Positions 22,031-34,714 of a DNA stretch of 64,000 bases are shown piece by piece. Source of the stretch: Annona cherimola. Its lineage: Eukaryota; Streptophyta; Magnoliopsida; Magnoliales; Annonaceae. The stretch is taken from contig CM059971.1 of assembly GCA_030490835.1 (NCBI GenBank), forward strand, positions 102,180,095-102,244,094, in the 5' to 3' direction. The translations under genes were made by a program, and so were the position numbers. The notes beneath the pieces were generated by a model that worked only from the letters and a program-made list of their open reading frames with translations, was not told the origin of the DNA and made no database searches. Position 1 is the first letter of the stretch. Each line of letters begins with the position of its first letter.

Positions 22031-24081
22031 ATAATACGGTGCATTGGACTGTGTAATAGTTGATTTTATACCTTCTCTTGAAAAATTATAATAAGATTCT
22101 TATGGGTAAGCTGTCTCAAATTACTATTTTTTCTATTAGAAATTTAGCTAAAGAAAGAGGGTAAAACTGTAAAAGCCCGATAATGAAAAAACGAGAGAGA
22201 AAAGTTTGCTATTTGTTCATTCGACTTCCCATAGACATGCCACATGCACGTGCGATGTGAGGCGTCTATGCATTCGTACATGCCTACTGTTCTACAGGGC
22301 TACTTGGATTGCGGGCGAAAAATAGGCGGCTCAATTACGAGCTCCAGCCCTTTTCTCCCTCCTTCCGAAATTTAATAATTTTAAAATTTTAAAATTCAAT
22401 GGGCATGGGTACATATATGCATGTTCCGTACTTGTATTGTTGATTTTAAAAATTAAAGTACGAAGAAGAGTTCGGTGGATGGACGTCTTCGGCTCGAGGG
22501 AGCCCAACAGCACGACGACAGCCGTGAAAAACGTGTGTGGAGGCCATGCTGAGTATGGTTGTATTATTTCTCCCTTGTTACATGGAATGTCATTTAATCG
22601 GAGGAGAAGCAAATTAGAAAAAAAAAAAAAAATTAAATTATTGATGAAATGTTTATAAGATTGTTATCGGGAAATTATAAGAATATCTTGGAGCTTGCTT
22701 GTAATATCAATTAAGATAACTTATATATAAATATATAAAAAAGTTAAAATAAAATATTAAATAAATTTAAAATTTTGTTCAGTCTTTACCACGAAAGGAT
22801 TCTAGATGGCCCCCACATATGCATACAAAAAAATAATTTTAACTACCGAAATGAAAATTGCAGCATCTGCAGGCTGCAGTGGTCCAGCCTTCCAAGTCTC
22901 CTTCACAAAATAATCCGTATCTTCATTTTCTCAATGTTAGGCAGAGGCAGAAGCCCGGGGTCGGCTTTTTACGTGTGGCGCTCTTGGCAGTGGCCTTTTG
23001 TCCATTTCTTCCAATCGGCACTAGGCACCGGCCAGCCCCTGTGCGTTTGGCCATCAAGAGAGTCAAGACTCCCCTTCAAACAGGTGGCAGACAATGTCCC
23101 ACGAATCATGTCATCATATTCCTCAACTTTAATAATTAATTTTTAGGGATGCAAGTAGAAAATTCGTTGATTTATCACCTTCATTGCACTTCGTCCCCCG
23201 CATATTTGATATTTCACAAGCCTCTCACAGGAAATGTTTTTACAAATAAATTTTGTAAGCAAGCATGCTTTTGCAAAATCAGTAGGTACCGCTAAAAATT
23301 GCAAAATCACTACTAAAAAAATCCTCATGTGTTGAGAAATCTTAAAGGTAATCCCTTGAATGGAAATATGTATTTTTTATTTGAGTACACGTGGAAGCAC
23401 CTTTTTTTTGACTTAGAACATAGGGGGGGAAAATTTTAAAAAAATACAGATGACGGCTTATAAAGAAGAGGAAGATCTTTCCCTAAGCTTGGGTTTGTCT
23501 ATTTCCTTCCTTTGAAGCAAGCCCCATGTAATTGCTTTTTAAAGCCCAAGCATGCAATATGGAACAATTAATGCATTCGGACAAGGCCGGATTTTTTATT
23601 CCTCTCAATTGTTTAATTAGCCTAACATCATCGTGATGGCAATACTTTTTTTTTTTTTTTTTTTTGAGAGAATGACAATACTAGTAGTACAAAAGATTTT
23701 CCCCTTTGTCATTATTCTAGTGAATATTTTAATGTCAATGTAATGAACTATGGTCTAAGAACGCATGATTAGATTATCAAAGCCGGTCTTTCCATCCTTG
23801 AAAACAAAAGATAGTTGAAATCTAGTCGAATGACCCAATCGGCATGAACCGTCTAAAGCAGCGAATTTGTCTTGAAAAAAATCACTCGTCCATCCTTATA
23901 TTGCATTTATGGGATATGATGTGGACCATGTGAGACCTAAGTGGAATAAAATAAAAAAAGGAATCGATCCATTGCTCCTTGTAAACAACAGGATATACAA
24001 TTTTTCAGTCAGAAACTTCCATGACATTGGGTTAATTTGAAAAGGTTATGTGGGGATTTCAAATTAGTTGATGGTCTTGGT
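22031..24081. other. Intergenic DNA with two GC-richer patches
   Basis: Patches at about 22230-22580 and 22860-23110 hold ORFs of up to 123 codons on both strands with no recognisable similarity. A 21-nt-class T run lies at about 23645-23665. CACTACTAAAAAAA at about 23308 resembles a CACTA terminus but has no partner. Confidence 0.35.
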
Positions 24082-24748
24082 TAAGGGTGCAACTTGGGTC
24101 GGGTAGTTCGGATAGTAGTTTATCCTACCTATATTATATTTTCAAAAAGCCGACTCTACCCTACCTGCTTTCAGGGTTGATTCATACCCTATCTATTACC
24201 CATAGGATTGGTTCCGATTCCGGTTCCAAGTCGGTTCTTACAATAACTAATGACGACATGTAAAAAAAATATTTTTTGTATTATTTTAAATCATATAAAG
24301 CAATATTTATTTATATTTTAGACTTTACAGTTTATAATTAATTTCGTTTTATTATTTTTATATCTATTTCCACATTCTTTGTAGTCTTATTATTCATATT
24401 AATAACCACATTAATATTGTTATCTAAATTCATATTATGATCATCCGTCATTACAAATACAAATCCTATACAAAATCAAACTAATAATAATATATTGGTA
24501 AACGAGGGATAGAAACAATTATATATTTACTTATATACAAATATTTCTAGTTATTTACTATTATGATACCCTTGTGGGTACCCATTCGAGTTGATTCTTG
24601 GTACCCAACATGTATACCCTACCTTTACCTTATTTAAGGAGTCGGGAAATGATTTTTACCTTACCCGTACCCATGGGTAAAATTTTCTATCCTATCCTAC
24701 CCAATTTAAGATCAGGTCGGTGGGTACCCTACCCAAGTTACACCCCTA
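24082..24748. mobile_element. hAT-like non-autonomous element, 667 bp
   Basis: Starts TAAGGGTGCAACTTGGGTCG and ends CCCAAGTTACACCCCTA, inverted copies. The flanking octamers GTCTTGGT (24074-24081) and GTACTGGT (24749-24756) match at 6 of 8 positions. The subterminal region is rich in GGGTA / TACCC words. A truncated relative lies at about 27958-28210. Confidence 0.8.
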
Positions 24749-24811
24749 GTACTGGTAAAGAATGGTTCTGATTGTTGTGTCTTTATAGGAGGATTGCATA
24801 TATTTAATAAA

Positions 24812-25082
24812 GGGGACGTTTGGGAATCTGATATGGGAAATGTGCGAGGGAATTGGTGGAGCACGGGTTTCAAGGCACATCATTCATCAATCAAGCATCA
24901 TATTTTTCTACTTTTACCCCTATATTCTAATCATTTTCCCTATCAACTACTTTCTAACAAACCTATTTATTCCAACTTTACCCCTATCATTTCATATCAA
25001 TCATACAATTTACAAAATATTTTATTTTCTACACCCACCAAATACCATATTTCCCATAACTTTTACATTCTCAAACGTCCCC
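24812..25082. mobile_element. Tourist-like MITE, GGGGACGTTTGG subfamily
   Basis: Termini GGGGACGTTTGGG and TCAAACGTCCCC, flanked by AAA on both sides (24809-24811, 25083-25085). The length of 271 bp is close to the main family, but the termini differ, so it is treated as a separate subfamily. Confidence 0.75.
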
Positions 25083-25570
25083 AAAGACTATACTAAACAC
25101 CTTTTATGTGATATAAAGGGGATTGCAATTGTATGCACCCGGGTGCATAAGACTGGGTTCCGATATCATGTGGGGTATTTGTAAAATAATTTTTTGTATA
25201 AGTGCAAATTAGTGTGTGTTTTGTAGATTCTTTGTCTGCTTTTCAATGATTAGCAAAGGTTTGTAGATTCTCGATTTTATAGTTTTTAAGTTTTTGCATA
25301 TATATATTTAAAACTAGTGAGTGCTTTTGTACTTGTGTTTAAAAATAAACTCTACAATATGTAAATGCTACACGATATAGGCCTCGACAACAAATGGAGC
25401 ACAATTAAGAGCTCCACGTGCAAACATGTGAGATTTATAAGGTTTTGTTAGACTTTAATTTTAATTATTTTAAAATTACAATTTGAAAGTGGCCGAATAC
25501 AAAGTTTAATGAAAGATTGTTCATTTTAATTACATATGAGCACAGAAGAGGCAGAACACTTTAAAATCTG
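25083..25570. other. AT-rich DNA with a solo foldback terminus
   Basis: At about 25130-25165 there is TATGCACCCGGGTGCATA followed by GACTGGGTTCCGAT, which is one end of the foldback family at 21650-22030 without the other end. The rest is unremarkable. Confidence 0.5.
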
Positions 25571-25825
25571 GGGTGTGTTTGAGAAGTGATCATATTTTTT
25601 ACTGAAAAATTCTTAGTGTAAAAATTTTTGAGTTGTGAGAAAGTGATGCGATTCGACATTAACGGATATGTTAGTTGAATAAAAAATTATTTAGAAATGA
25701 TTGAAGAGTACGGTAGTTATATAGAAAAATATGAAAAATAATTTAAAATAAGGTAGTTATGGAGAATGAAAAATTTTAAATTAAAATTTTTTTATTTGAA
25801 AAGTTTGTGTCATCCAAACACGCCC
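25571..25825. mobile_element. Tourist-like MITE, reverse orientation
   Basis: Starts GGGTGTGTTTGAGAAGTGAT and ends ATCCAAACACGCCC. The interior is the reverse complement of the 9940 copy. The flanking triplets (CTG, ATA) do not match, so the target duplication is lost or the ends are slightly eroded. Confidence 0.75.
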
Positions 25826-25996
25826 ATATTTAAGATTAGTGGACGAGAAAGAAATGAGATGGAGATGAAAAAAAATATTCCCATTCCTAAAAAAAATTCA
25901 TTTTCAATAGATAACAATTTTTCTTTTTCAATTTACATTATTGCTTTTCTTATTCTTAATACAATTTTTTATATTTTAATATTAACAATATATTTA

Positions 25997-26266
25997 GGGC
26001 GTGTTTGGGAAGTGATAAAATTTTCGGATGAAAAATTTGAGGTGTAAAATCTTTTAAATTGAAAGAAAATGACCTGCAACAGTAGGATAATAATGAGTAG
26101 TAAATAAATAATTAAATTGGGTAGTTGTTTAGATAGTTGTGTAGAAATAATTGAAAAATAAGATAATTGTATAGAGAAATGTGAATAAATAATTAAAAAA
26201 TAATGTGTCTATGAAGAGTGAAAACTTTTAACTTAACTTTTTTTTTTTTTCTTGCCAAACACAAGC
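25997..26266. mobile_element. Tourist-like MITE, 270 bp, TTA target duplication
   Basis: Starts GGGCGTGTTTGGGAAGTGAT and ends GCCAAACACAAGC, with TTA on both sides (25994-25996, 26267-26269). Reverse orientation, only about 170 bp after the previous copy. Confidence 0.87.
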
Positions 26267-26972
26267 TTAAGCCTTAATTCAGTTTTCTTATCTCGTCCCA
26301 TCGCTGCTGCGTAGAATTTTGTTGCGGATGATAAGGGGATGCAAATTAAAGAGCGATTGACAGGTGATATGGAGAATGGAGGAATGTATGTATTGGAACG
26401 CGTGGTGGGATGGGAGCGAGGATAAAGAGGGGGGATGGATAGGTTAGGTCGGTGTGCCTAATAAAGATGAGGATGGGTTGTGAAACCGATTGGAACGGAT
26501 GCATGAGGGTTGTTTGTTGATCAGGGATTTGGATTCCGGTCTCTTTGAAAAGTGTGATCAGTGCACCATCAAAACCATTTATTTTGTGGGGGGGGGGGGG
26601 GGGGGGGCACAGCAGAAAAATAAACAAATAAACGGTTATTTGCGCGGCAGCACACGAATTCATTGTAAAATTAATCGGTCCCAAGAAATGTGTGACTCCG
26701 AACATCGAGACATGTACATTTTGTCTGGAAATAAAAAGATTTTCCATGTCCGATGCACTAATAATAATGACATTTGTCATTCTAGCCGTACATACATCCA
26801 AGCAGTTCCAAAAATGTGTGGTCTTTGCATGGGGTGATGCTATGTAGTGTTCAATAAATTCGAGTTTGGTATTTGGCGTCTTCACAATATTCACGTCGTG
26901 TACTATCTTCATAACACTTTGTGTTCATCACCCACATTCCCTGATTTTATTCTTTATTTTTGTAATTTTTAC
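26267..26972. other. Intergenic DNA with a 20-nt G run
   Basis: G20 at 26588-26607. It creates a run of prolines in a 188-codon minus-strand ORF (26346-26912) that otherwise looks random; I do not consider it a gene. Confidence 0.5.
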
Positions 26973-27214
26973 GGCATATTTATTTACAAAAGAAAACCTT
27001 TTAAACTAAAATTTTTCAATTTAAATTTTTTTTCTGTCCTCGATTACTTTATTTTTATTTTTATTTTTTTTACATCTTACCACACTACTATCCAACTTCT
27101 AAATCATTCCCACATAACTACTTGTAGAACTAAACTTTCTATTATTGTGTTATATTATTTTTTACTAATTTAAAAACTTTTCAACCAAAAATTTTATTAC
27201 TTCGCAAACACACA
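26973..27214. mobile_element. Diverged Tourist-like MITE
   Basis: The interior has TTTTAAACTAAAATTTTTCAA and CTATTATTGTGTTATATTATT, and it ends CGCAAACACACA. The left end (GGCATATTTATTTAC) is only loosely inverted. No matching triplet flanks. Confidence 0.5.
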
Positions 27215-27592
27215 ATTAATTTTTTACATCCGTAATAGTTTTATTAAAATATTCCGGTTTAGGTTATTTCAGTCCGTACAAATTCAAAAGTAAAATATTT
27301 TTCTTTATGTCCACTCTTTCAAACTTGTTACATTTATGTTAACAAAATCCGCGCTGGTCTCTTTAGTTTCCATCATAATGTTTATTATGAAATTAATTTC
27401 TAATAATATTCGAGACATAAATTCGCTAACTTTGAAAGATACAAAATTCTACTCAGAGTAAAAAATACATTTGAAATTATTTCGTAATAAAATTTAATTT
27501 TATAAACTCCTTCCAGTAATTATGATGGACACTACCACTGCAGGTACACAGATGAAGACATTGGTGGCATAGATGTAAATATTTTATTTTTA

Positions 27593-27850
27593 GGAGTATT
27601 TGTTTACCTAAAAAACTTCTCAAACTAAAATTATTCACTTTTCATAATTATACTAATTTTTAATAATTTTTTCATTTTTTTTACAACTACTCTACTTTTC
27701 AATCATTTCTAACATCTAATATATATATTTTAACTTTATTATCTTTACTCATCATCAATACTCATATTATATCACATCATTTTCTTAATTTCAAAAATTT
27801 TTACACTAAAAATTTTTCATCAAAAGTTTTATCATTTTACAAATACACCC
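27593..27850. mobile_element. Tourist-like MITE, 258 bp, TTA target duplication
   Basis: Starts GGAGTATTTGTTTACC and ends ACAAATACACCC, flanked by TTA (27590-27592, 27851-27853). The interior matches the family (CTACTCTACTTTTCAATC). Confidence 0.85.
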
Positions 27851-29484
27851 TTAGTAGACACGGTCGCTAAATAATTTTCATATTCGTGAACTTTATTTAT
27901 AAAAAAATATTTTTTATTTATTATGATTGCATTTTTGTGGCTCATGTAGACCAAGGTCATAAGGTCATATAATCTTATATGTCAAACATTTTTTATTGGT
28001 ATTAATGTAACACGAGTTAGTTCGGTTCAGATAGTAGTGTACTGTACCTATACTTTATTTCCAAAAAGTTTATCCTACCAACTTACAGGGTCAGCTCCTA
28101 CTGACCTTACCTTACCCATTGCCCACAGGGTTGGTTTTGGTTTTATTTCCAAATTGGTTCCTACAATAACTAATGTTGGCATGTGAAAAAAATATTTTTT
28201 ATGTTGTTTTAAAATGATCCATCCATGAAATTTTAACTCAATTTCCATGAAAATTATGTAGCGTTTCTCCAAATTCATTTTAGTTAATTAAAAAATAGAA
28301 CCTTACACTTTTACATATTTATAAAATAAAAGATTCCAATATCAAAATATTGTTTTTATCCTAAAATATCAAAATATTATAAAACAACAGTAAGATTTTA
28401 AATCAATCTCAAGGTCTAAAATAAACTCAGAGGATTTTTTTTTGTAAACTAATGACGACATGTGAAAAAAAAAAATTATGTTGTTTTAAAATTTCATGGG
28501 TCAATCATTTTTACTTCGGCTAAAAATTGGAAAACCCGCAACGTATAAGAGCTATCCGGGAATGTTTCTGCAAAAGCATTTAATAATTGGAAACGTTTCT
28601 AAAATTCAATCTGAAACTTGCATTTAAATAAACTGTTTAGCTAAGAGATCCAATTTCATCTAATTTAAATAAGTAGATGGGTCTTATTTGAAAATATGAA
28701 ATAAATGTAATAAAATTGATTCATTCATATATTAACTTTGAAGACTATATTTTTTTAAACATATAACTCCTTTAAAACATTATTCGAACAACGTAGGTAA
28801 ATAATTTTGTGAGGATGTATTTCAAAGGATTCCACGGGCTTAAATAGATGGTGATTTCGATTCTCAAGAAAGTTTTTCAAAATTTTCAATGCAACTTTTT
28901 TATTTCAAATGCTTATCATTACATATTGTGGTGAAATCTAATAAATAGATCTATGTTTTCCATAATTTACAATTAAATAAATTTATTTTTTTTGGCAAAT
29001 ACGACCCAGCGATATATTTTTATTAAGTACTATTAGTCTGATGATAAAAGTAATGATGTTAAACAATATACATCGTTACACCCAAAAAGCTTCGGAATAA
29101 CTCGGTTAAAAACTGAAATGGGACCATGTTAAAAGATTTAAAATTTAAAAATGTATGGTAATAAATGTGGGGGTGGAGCTTGCATTGAATGCATGTGTAC
29201 GGTGTAGATGAAACGGTTAACTGGCATGCGGGCCCACAAGATGGGTGGATGGGAGGACTGATTCAAACCAGGGTAAAATTGATGAGTTATGAAAAGGACA
29301 TGCAGGGCAATATTTGGAAAGTCAGCATCCTCCAATTATATGAATCTTTGATTTTGGGCCACGAATAGAAGAGAAAAGGTGACCAACTATACGGTCCAGA
29401 TCACCACTGCCCTGCCCACGCGCGCAGTTAGTTACGTATGGTACCAACTACGAGCACCACCTCGCCCCACCCCCATCGTACGGA
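27851..29484. other. AT-rich DNA with a truncated hAT-like fragment (about 27958-28210)
   Basis: Between about 28010 and 28210 the sequence follows the left part of the 24082-24748 element (AGTTCGGTTCAGATAGTAGT, CAATAACTAATG, CATGTGAAAAAAATATTTTT). A short echo of the same piece recurs at 28446-28490. The rest has no recognised feature. Confidence 0.5.
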
Positions 29485-29492
29485 CCTGCATG

Positions 29493-30505
29493 TAGGGGTA
29501 TTAATGATCATGGTCAACCCGTCAACTTGCTCGTTTAACCCGTTTATAAATGAGTTTGGATTAGGATTTTTGAATAAATGTGTTATGATCCGCCAACCCA
29601 TTTAATCATTTAATTAAATAAATGGATTAGGATTGAGATTTTATAACTCGTCAACCCGTCTAGTAACTCATTCAACTCGTATAACCTGTTCAACCCGTTT
29701 AATTCGTTCAACTCATTTAACTCGCTTAACTCATTAAAGTTATATATATATATATATATGGGAGCTGTTCCGCTGCACCGGAACAGCGGTGCAGTAGCCC
29801 AAAAATGGGCCCCACATGATCATGAAATCATGATTTACTTCACCCATTGTTTTTAGAATAATGTATTCTATTACCATACCAATTTTTATCCAAATCAGAT
29901 ACTTTAAAGTTGTTATTTACATCAAACTATTTTATTACGTTGGATTTATACCATTTTCAGATGGGGTCGTATACATATCTGATTTGGATGAAAATTGGTA
30001 CGGTAATAGAATATATTATTCTAAATACAATGGGTGGAGTAGATCATGATTTCATGATCATGTGGGGCCCATTTCAGCGATGTTGCACCGAAAATTCCGG
30101 TGCAGTATGCTGCACCAGAATATATTCCTATATATATATATATATACACATGTAAACCCCTTGGTTATTTTTTCTCTCTAAGTCTTCCTCAGGTCACCTA
30201 ATTTTCATTTTTCTATTGTTGCTCTAATTTCATTTCCTGTTACTGCCCTATTTCCATTTCTCCTACGCCAAAACCACTCTCTCGTCTCTACTTGCGAGAT
30301 CATCATCTACTAGAGTTTAGGTTTTCAGGTTATTTGCTATACAACGCGTTAACAAACCACCAACCTGTTTATTAAATAGGTTGTAAATGGGTTAAGGTTG
30401 AGGTTTTTTAAATGGTTTAATAAACGGATTACGGTTGAGATATTTTAAATGGGTTAGGATTATGATTATGCTCCAACCCGTCCAACCCAATCCGTTAACA
30501 CCCTA
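29493..30505. mobile_element. hAT-like non-autonomous element, 1013 bp, with a nested foldback
   Basis: Left terminus TAGGGGTATTAATG, right terminus GTTAACACCCTA, flanked by CCTGCATG (29485-29492) and CCTGCATT (30506-30513), an 8-bp duplication with 7 matches. The interior has many AACCCGT/AACTCGT words on the left and inverse-type words on the right. A TA microsatellite inside it carries the foldback element at 29760-30120. No transposase. Confidence 0.82.
29760..30120. mobile_element. Foldback element inserted in a TA microsatellite
   Basis: Long arms at about 29806-29901 and 29977-30071 are near-perfect reverse complements (GGGCCCCACATGATCATGAA pairs with TTCATGATCATGTGGGGCCC), with a loop of about 75 bp. 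Outside the arms lie short GCACCGGAACAGCGGTGCAG-type hairpin words. The element has TATATATA tracts on both sides (29741-29759 and about 30129-30146), as if inserted into one TA repeat. This resembles the behaviour described for rice Micron elements, though no sequence relation is claimed. Confidence 0.88.
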
Positions 30506-30764
30506 CCTGCATTAGAGGTGGGACCACCACCTCCAAGGCTCCAACACCCCCAATTTTTCCCCAACAAAAAAATCAGCTGATTTTTATGTTGAAAATGGAA
30601 AAAAGAAGAAGAGGGAGAAAATAAATAAGAGGGGTCATCCCCTTACAAAACCTACATTTTAATTTTTTTTTGTTTTTTATAATATATTATGTTATGTGTA
30701 TTTAATTTACAAACTTGACATATCCAAAAAAGGTAAAATTATGGTTATAGGTTAAATACATATA

Positions 30765-31028
30765 CGACGTATTTGGGAAGTGATAAAATTTTTATACGAA
30801 AAGTTTCTAGTGTAAAAGTTGTCGAAATAAGAGAAAATAACGTGATATGATAGAAGTAATGATAAAGAATAAAATTAATAAAATTAAAATAGATAAGTTA
30901 GATATATAAAAATAATTGAATAGTAAGGTAATTTGTATAGGAAGATGTAAAGAAATAATTAAAAAATTAGATAGTTATGGAAAGCAAAACATTTTACATC
31001 AAAATTTTATTTTAAACCAAACACACCC
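30765..31028. mobile_element. Tourist-like MITE, 264 bp, ATA target duplication
   Basis: Starts CGACGTATTTGGGAAGTGAT and ends CCAAACACACCC, with ATA on both sides (30762-30764, 31029-31031). Reverse orientation relative to the 9940 copy. Confidence 0.83.
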
Positions 31029-32880
31029 ATAACATAACATAACATAACATGTTTATAAAAAACTAAAAAAAATAAGAATTAAGTTAAATGACCAAACACA
31101 AATTAGGGCTCAACTACGATCGATCATAAATGATCAGCCCTCAATAACTAAAATAACATAATAGCATAGAAAAGGATGTCATAGAGCAGGAAACAATTAT
31201 TTAGCTAACACGACTAAAAATATTATGTGATAATTGAAATACAAATATATAATAAAAAGTTAGGATTGTTGTAATATCTAAGACATCGATGGCATCATTA
31301 AAACAGTAATTCTTTTTCTAAGGAGCCCTTGCAACTTATCCATACTTGTATATATAATTTGTTGTGTCCTTGTTGAAATAATTTAAAATTTTGTAATTAC
31401 ATATCTTTTTAAGAGGTTAACTTTCTTATTTTGAGGATTCAGGGCCTCATGCAAGCTGTTTATTAATTTGAAAATTTTGGATAATTTTATAATTTTAAAA
31501 ATATCTTAATAATTCAGAGGTGTTTTTAAAAATATTGATAAACTCTAATGGTAGAGAACATTTACATAAGAAAATTGCCTTTTTTCTTAGTGGCAAAGCC
31601 AACCATTCTTAAGGAGTTTGGATCTTTTATAAGTAAATGATGAAGATTAATTGATGTTAGGAGATGTAAGCTTGATTAATTCCTCCGTCGCGTCATATGT
31701 CATAACGTTTTGCAAAATGGACTAATTTTTGGACAATGCATGCATTAGCATATTTGGAGAATGAATAGACAGATATTAAAGAAGTGGGGTGAATCGATAA
31801 CATGATGGGAGGGTTGATTAAGGTGGATTGGCCTGCTATGTACCAGGAAAAGTGGACAAATGCATGATTAGATACTTGCATTAGTCTGCAAGCTGCAGGG
31901 CCAACACGACCTATAGCTAAGACGTGCACAAGCGAGTAGCTAGCTGTGGATAAAGGAATTAAAAGGTAAAATTAGTCAAATGACGCAGTTATTAGCAACA
32001 ATATTGATTAGATGACAATCAATGGAGAGGTTGGCAAAAAAAAAAAACATCTTGATGGGAAAGTTGGCATGAGTCTACTTTTTGATCTTTGAGCAACGTG
32101 CACGCAAGTTAGCAATATTGTTAGATTTACACCTTCAGAACTAAAGAACTGGAATGTACTTGAGTTGAGCCGTAAATAAAAAAAAAATAACAGTGATTTT
32201 CAATTGGATTTCTCATTCTCGAGTCATTTTTTAAATTTTCAAAGTATTTTTATATTTACAACACAAATTTCCCATTAGCAATACACATCATCACATTTTC
32301 GTCTGGCCAAAATTTCCTAGACAACATATTTTCTTTATTTGCACTTTAATATATAGTTGCCGGGCCTCTCATAAATCCAGTAATCCACTAATCTTTATTT
32401 TTCTATTTGGAGCTTTTTCTTGGAAGACAAAATATATAAACTATATACTAGCCCGATTATCACATTGACCTTTTTTCGTTTTATATTTGACATCACTCCC
32501 CTATATTTTCTTTGCATTTATCAATTAGGTTTTTATATCCCTACCTGTATAATTTGTATGAAATCACAGGCTTATCTCTTAGTTTTAAAAAATTACAAAA
32601 TACTTTTATAATGTTCATATAAAATTGTAAGTATATTTCTTCCATCTTTTATGATTTCTTTTTAAAACTGTAAGTGTATTTCTTTTTACGATATCATTTA
32701 TATTTTGTTACAATTAAAGCCCGATCACCCTATTTATCTTACAATTTTTATCCTATATATTTTTTCTACTGATAATTACTAACAATACACACAGGCAAGG
32801 GAAGATGCTTTCCAAATGGGATCTTTAAAAAACTTGCATTGAGAGATGACAAAAATACCGCTTCAATATACATTGCAAGT
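31029..32880. other. AT-rich intergenic DNA
   Basis: A small ATAACATAACATAAC microsatellite lies at about 31028-31050. Short ORFs at 31693-31929 (-) and 32420-32611 (+) have no recognisable product. No element ends recognised. Confidence 0.35.
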
Positions 32881-33072
32881 CCATTTGGCAAGAAGTAAAA
32901 AAAAATTTACTCTTTCCTATATAAATTTTAATTTCATTTAACATCTTAACTATCTAACTACTATATTTTTATTTACTTATTATCATTACCTATGTTATAT
33001 CACATCATTTTCTTATTTTTAAAAATTTTTTAATTGCCACTTTCTCATTTTTCTCGCTTCCCAAACGAACCT
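32881..33072. mobile_element. Diverged Tourist-like MITE
   Basis: Starts CCATTTGGCAAGAAGT and ends CTTCCCAAACGAACC. The interior includes TATGTTATATCACATCATTTT, a hallmark word of the family. No clean target triplet. Confidence 0.55.
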
Positions 33073-34714
33073 ACAGTTAAGTTCATTAATTGCAATCCAT
33101 GCTTTATTAAAATTTTTGTAAAATAATTGGAAATAATAAACACATCAACACATCACAAAAATAGTACCTATAAATAAATATTTTTTAATAATATGATTAA
33201 TAACATTAATAATCAGTTTATTACTAACAAAGATATTTTCATTATTTCATAAAAATTTTGACTCTTATTCATGAAACCGTAATGAAAGAGACGTACATAC
33301 AGTTTCTTATAAATGTTGCATGGCGTTTTGCAATTATATAAAATTGAAAAATATACCTACAATTTTGCCCAAACTAAAACCATATGAGTACGGATGAAAA
33401 ATTCCTTCATCAATTTCATTACATTTAGATCCACTTTAGCAGGATGAGTCCCTTAGTAAAGCTTGGGAGAATTTTATCAAATATTTTTATAAATGATTAA
33501 ATATTTGCAGATATTTTATAAGTTGACAAGAACCTTAAAATTTTCATTGCAAACCTATAAATCTATAACTAGATTGAGAGTTATTTGTATTTATACTAAT
33601 TCAAAAGTCAAATATTTACATTCTTGCTAACTGATTTTTTTTTTTTTTTTTGCACTTATTTGAAGGGATATTTTTATTTACACAAAATATTTTTAAAATG
33701 ACTGGCATAAATGCAAAAATAAAGATAATCGGTATAAATAAAATATTTTACGTTTGAGTTGACAAGAGTGCAAATAACCCTTTGGTTAATGAGAGTGAAG
33801 AAATACATACATATATATATATATTCTCGTTTTTAAAATAATTAGAGATTTGTGACAAAAGTAGAAATGAAAAGTTTTCGATAAAGAAATTGGTGAGTAG
33901 CTCACGTAATTGGGTTTGACGAAGAATAAAGAAAAGATAATAAAGAATAATATTCCCCACCGGCCGCGGCCTTGACACACAAATATGATCCGTAGCTAGC
34001 TAAATCAACTTTTTCAGGCACGATTCCATTGCAATAGTTTTAGCTTCCCCATTATTCTCGAACATGAGAGACTCCTTAAGTGGGTGTTTTTAGATTTATA
34101 ATATAATACAGTAAGGATGGAGATGAGAAAAGAAAAGTGTGTGATAGAACACCAAGTCAATGTATTATAGGTCAAAGAAGAATATTTTGTGAGTGATTTC
34201 AGAAGAAGAAAGACAGGAAAAAAAAATGGCCTTTTAGATAGAAAGATAGAAAAGGTTAATTTAAAAATTAAATGTTATAGAACAGGATGCTTTTATAAAT
34301 ATATACTTTTTTTTTTTTTTGACATGATGTATCGTAAACAGAATCTGTACTTAGTACAGTAATTGGGAACTGGAATAGAATTTGGGGTGCAGTTGACAAT
34401 GGAAAAGAAATAAAATAAAGATCATATATTTAATTTACTCTTTTTATACTTTTTAAAATTGTTATTCAATTGTGACAGCTTAGATGACCAAGTTATTGAT
34501 GTAAACAAATACATAAGATGGAAAGTTTAAAATTCCAAGTGGATAGAAACATTTCGGTTATTATCTCTCTCTTTGAGTTGTCCACAAATAAAAATGCCAT
34601 AAACGTACTCTTTCTGTTATGAAATTAGACCAAAAATAACAACTTACTTTCACTAATTGTCGTATATCTTTTTTGCCGAATGATCTTTTCCGACCTTTCG
34701 AAAATCCGATGATT
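33073..34714. other. AT-rich intergenic DNA
   Basis: T run at about 33632-33650 and a short TA tract at about 33812-33823. The stretch 34081-34300 weakly recalls a Tourist-like interior but has no recognisable ends. No gene. Confidence 0.35.

Noticed and set aside
23308..23325. CACTA transposon terminus (CACTACTAAAAAAA)
   Set aside because: No opposite terminus or 3-bp duplication found, and an 8-base match in AT-rich DNA is expected by chance.
26346..26912. A 188-codon ORF on the minus strand
   Set aside because: Contains a proline run produced by the G20 tract, no family resemblance, and no gene-like context.
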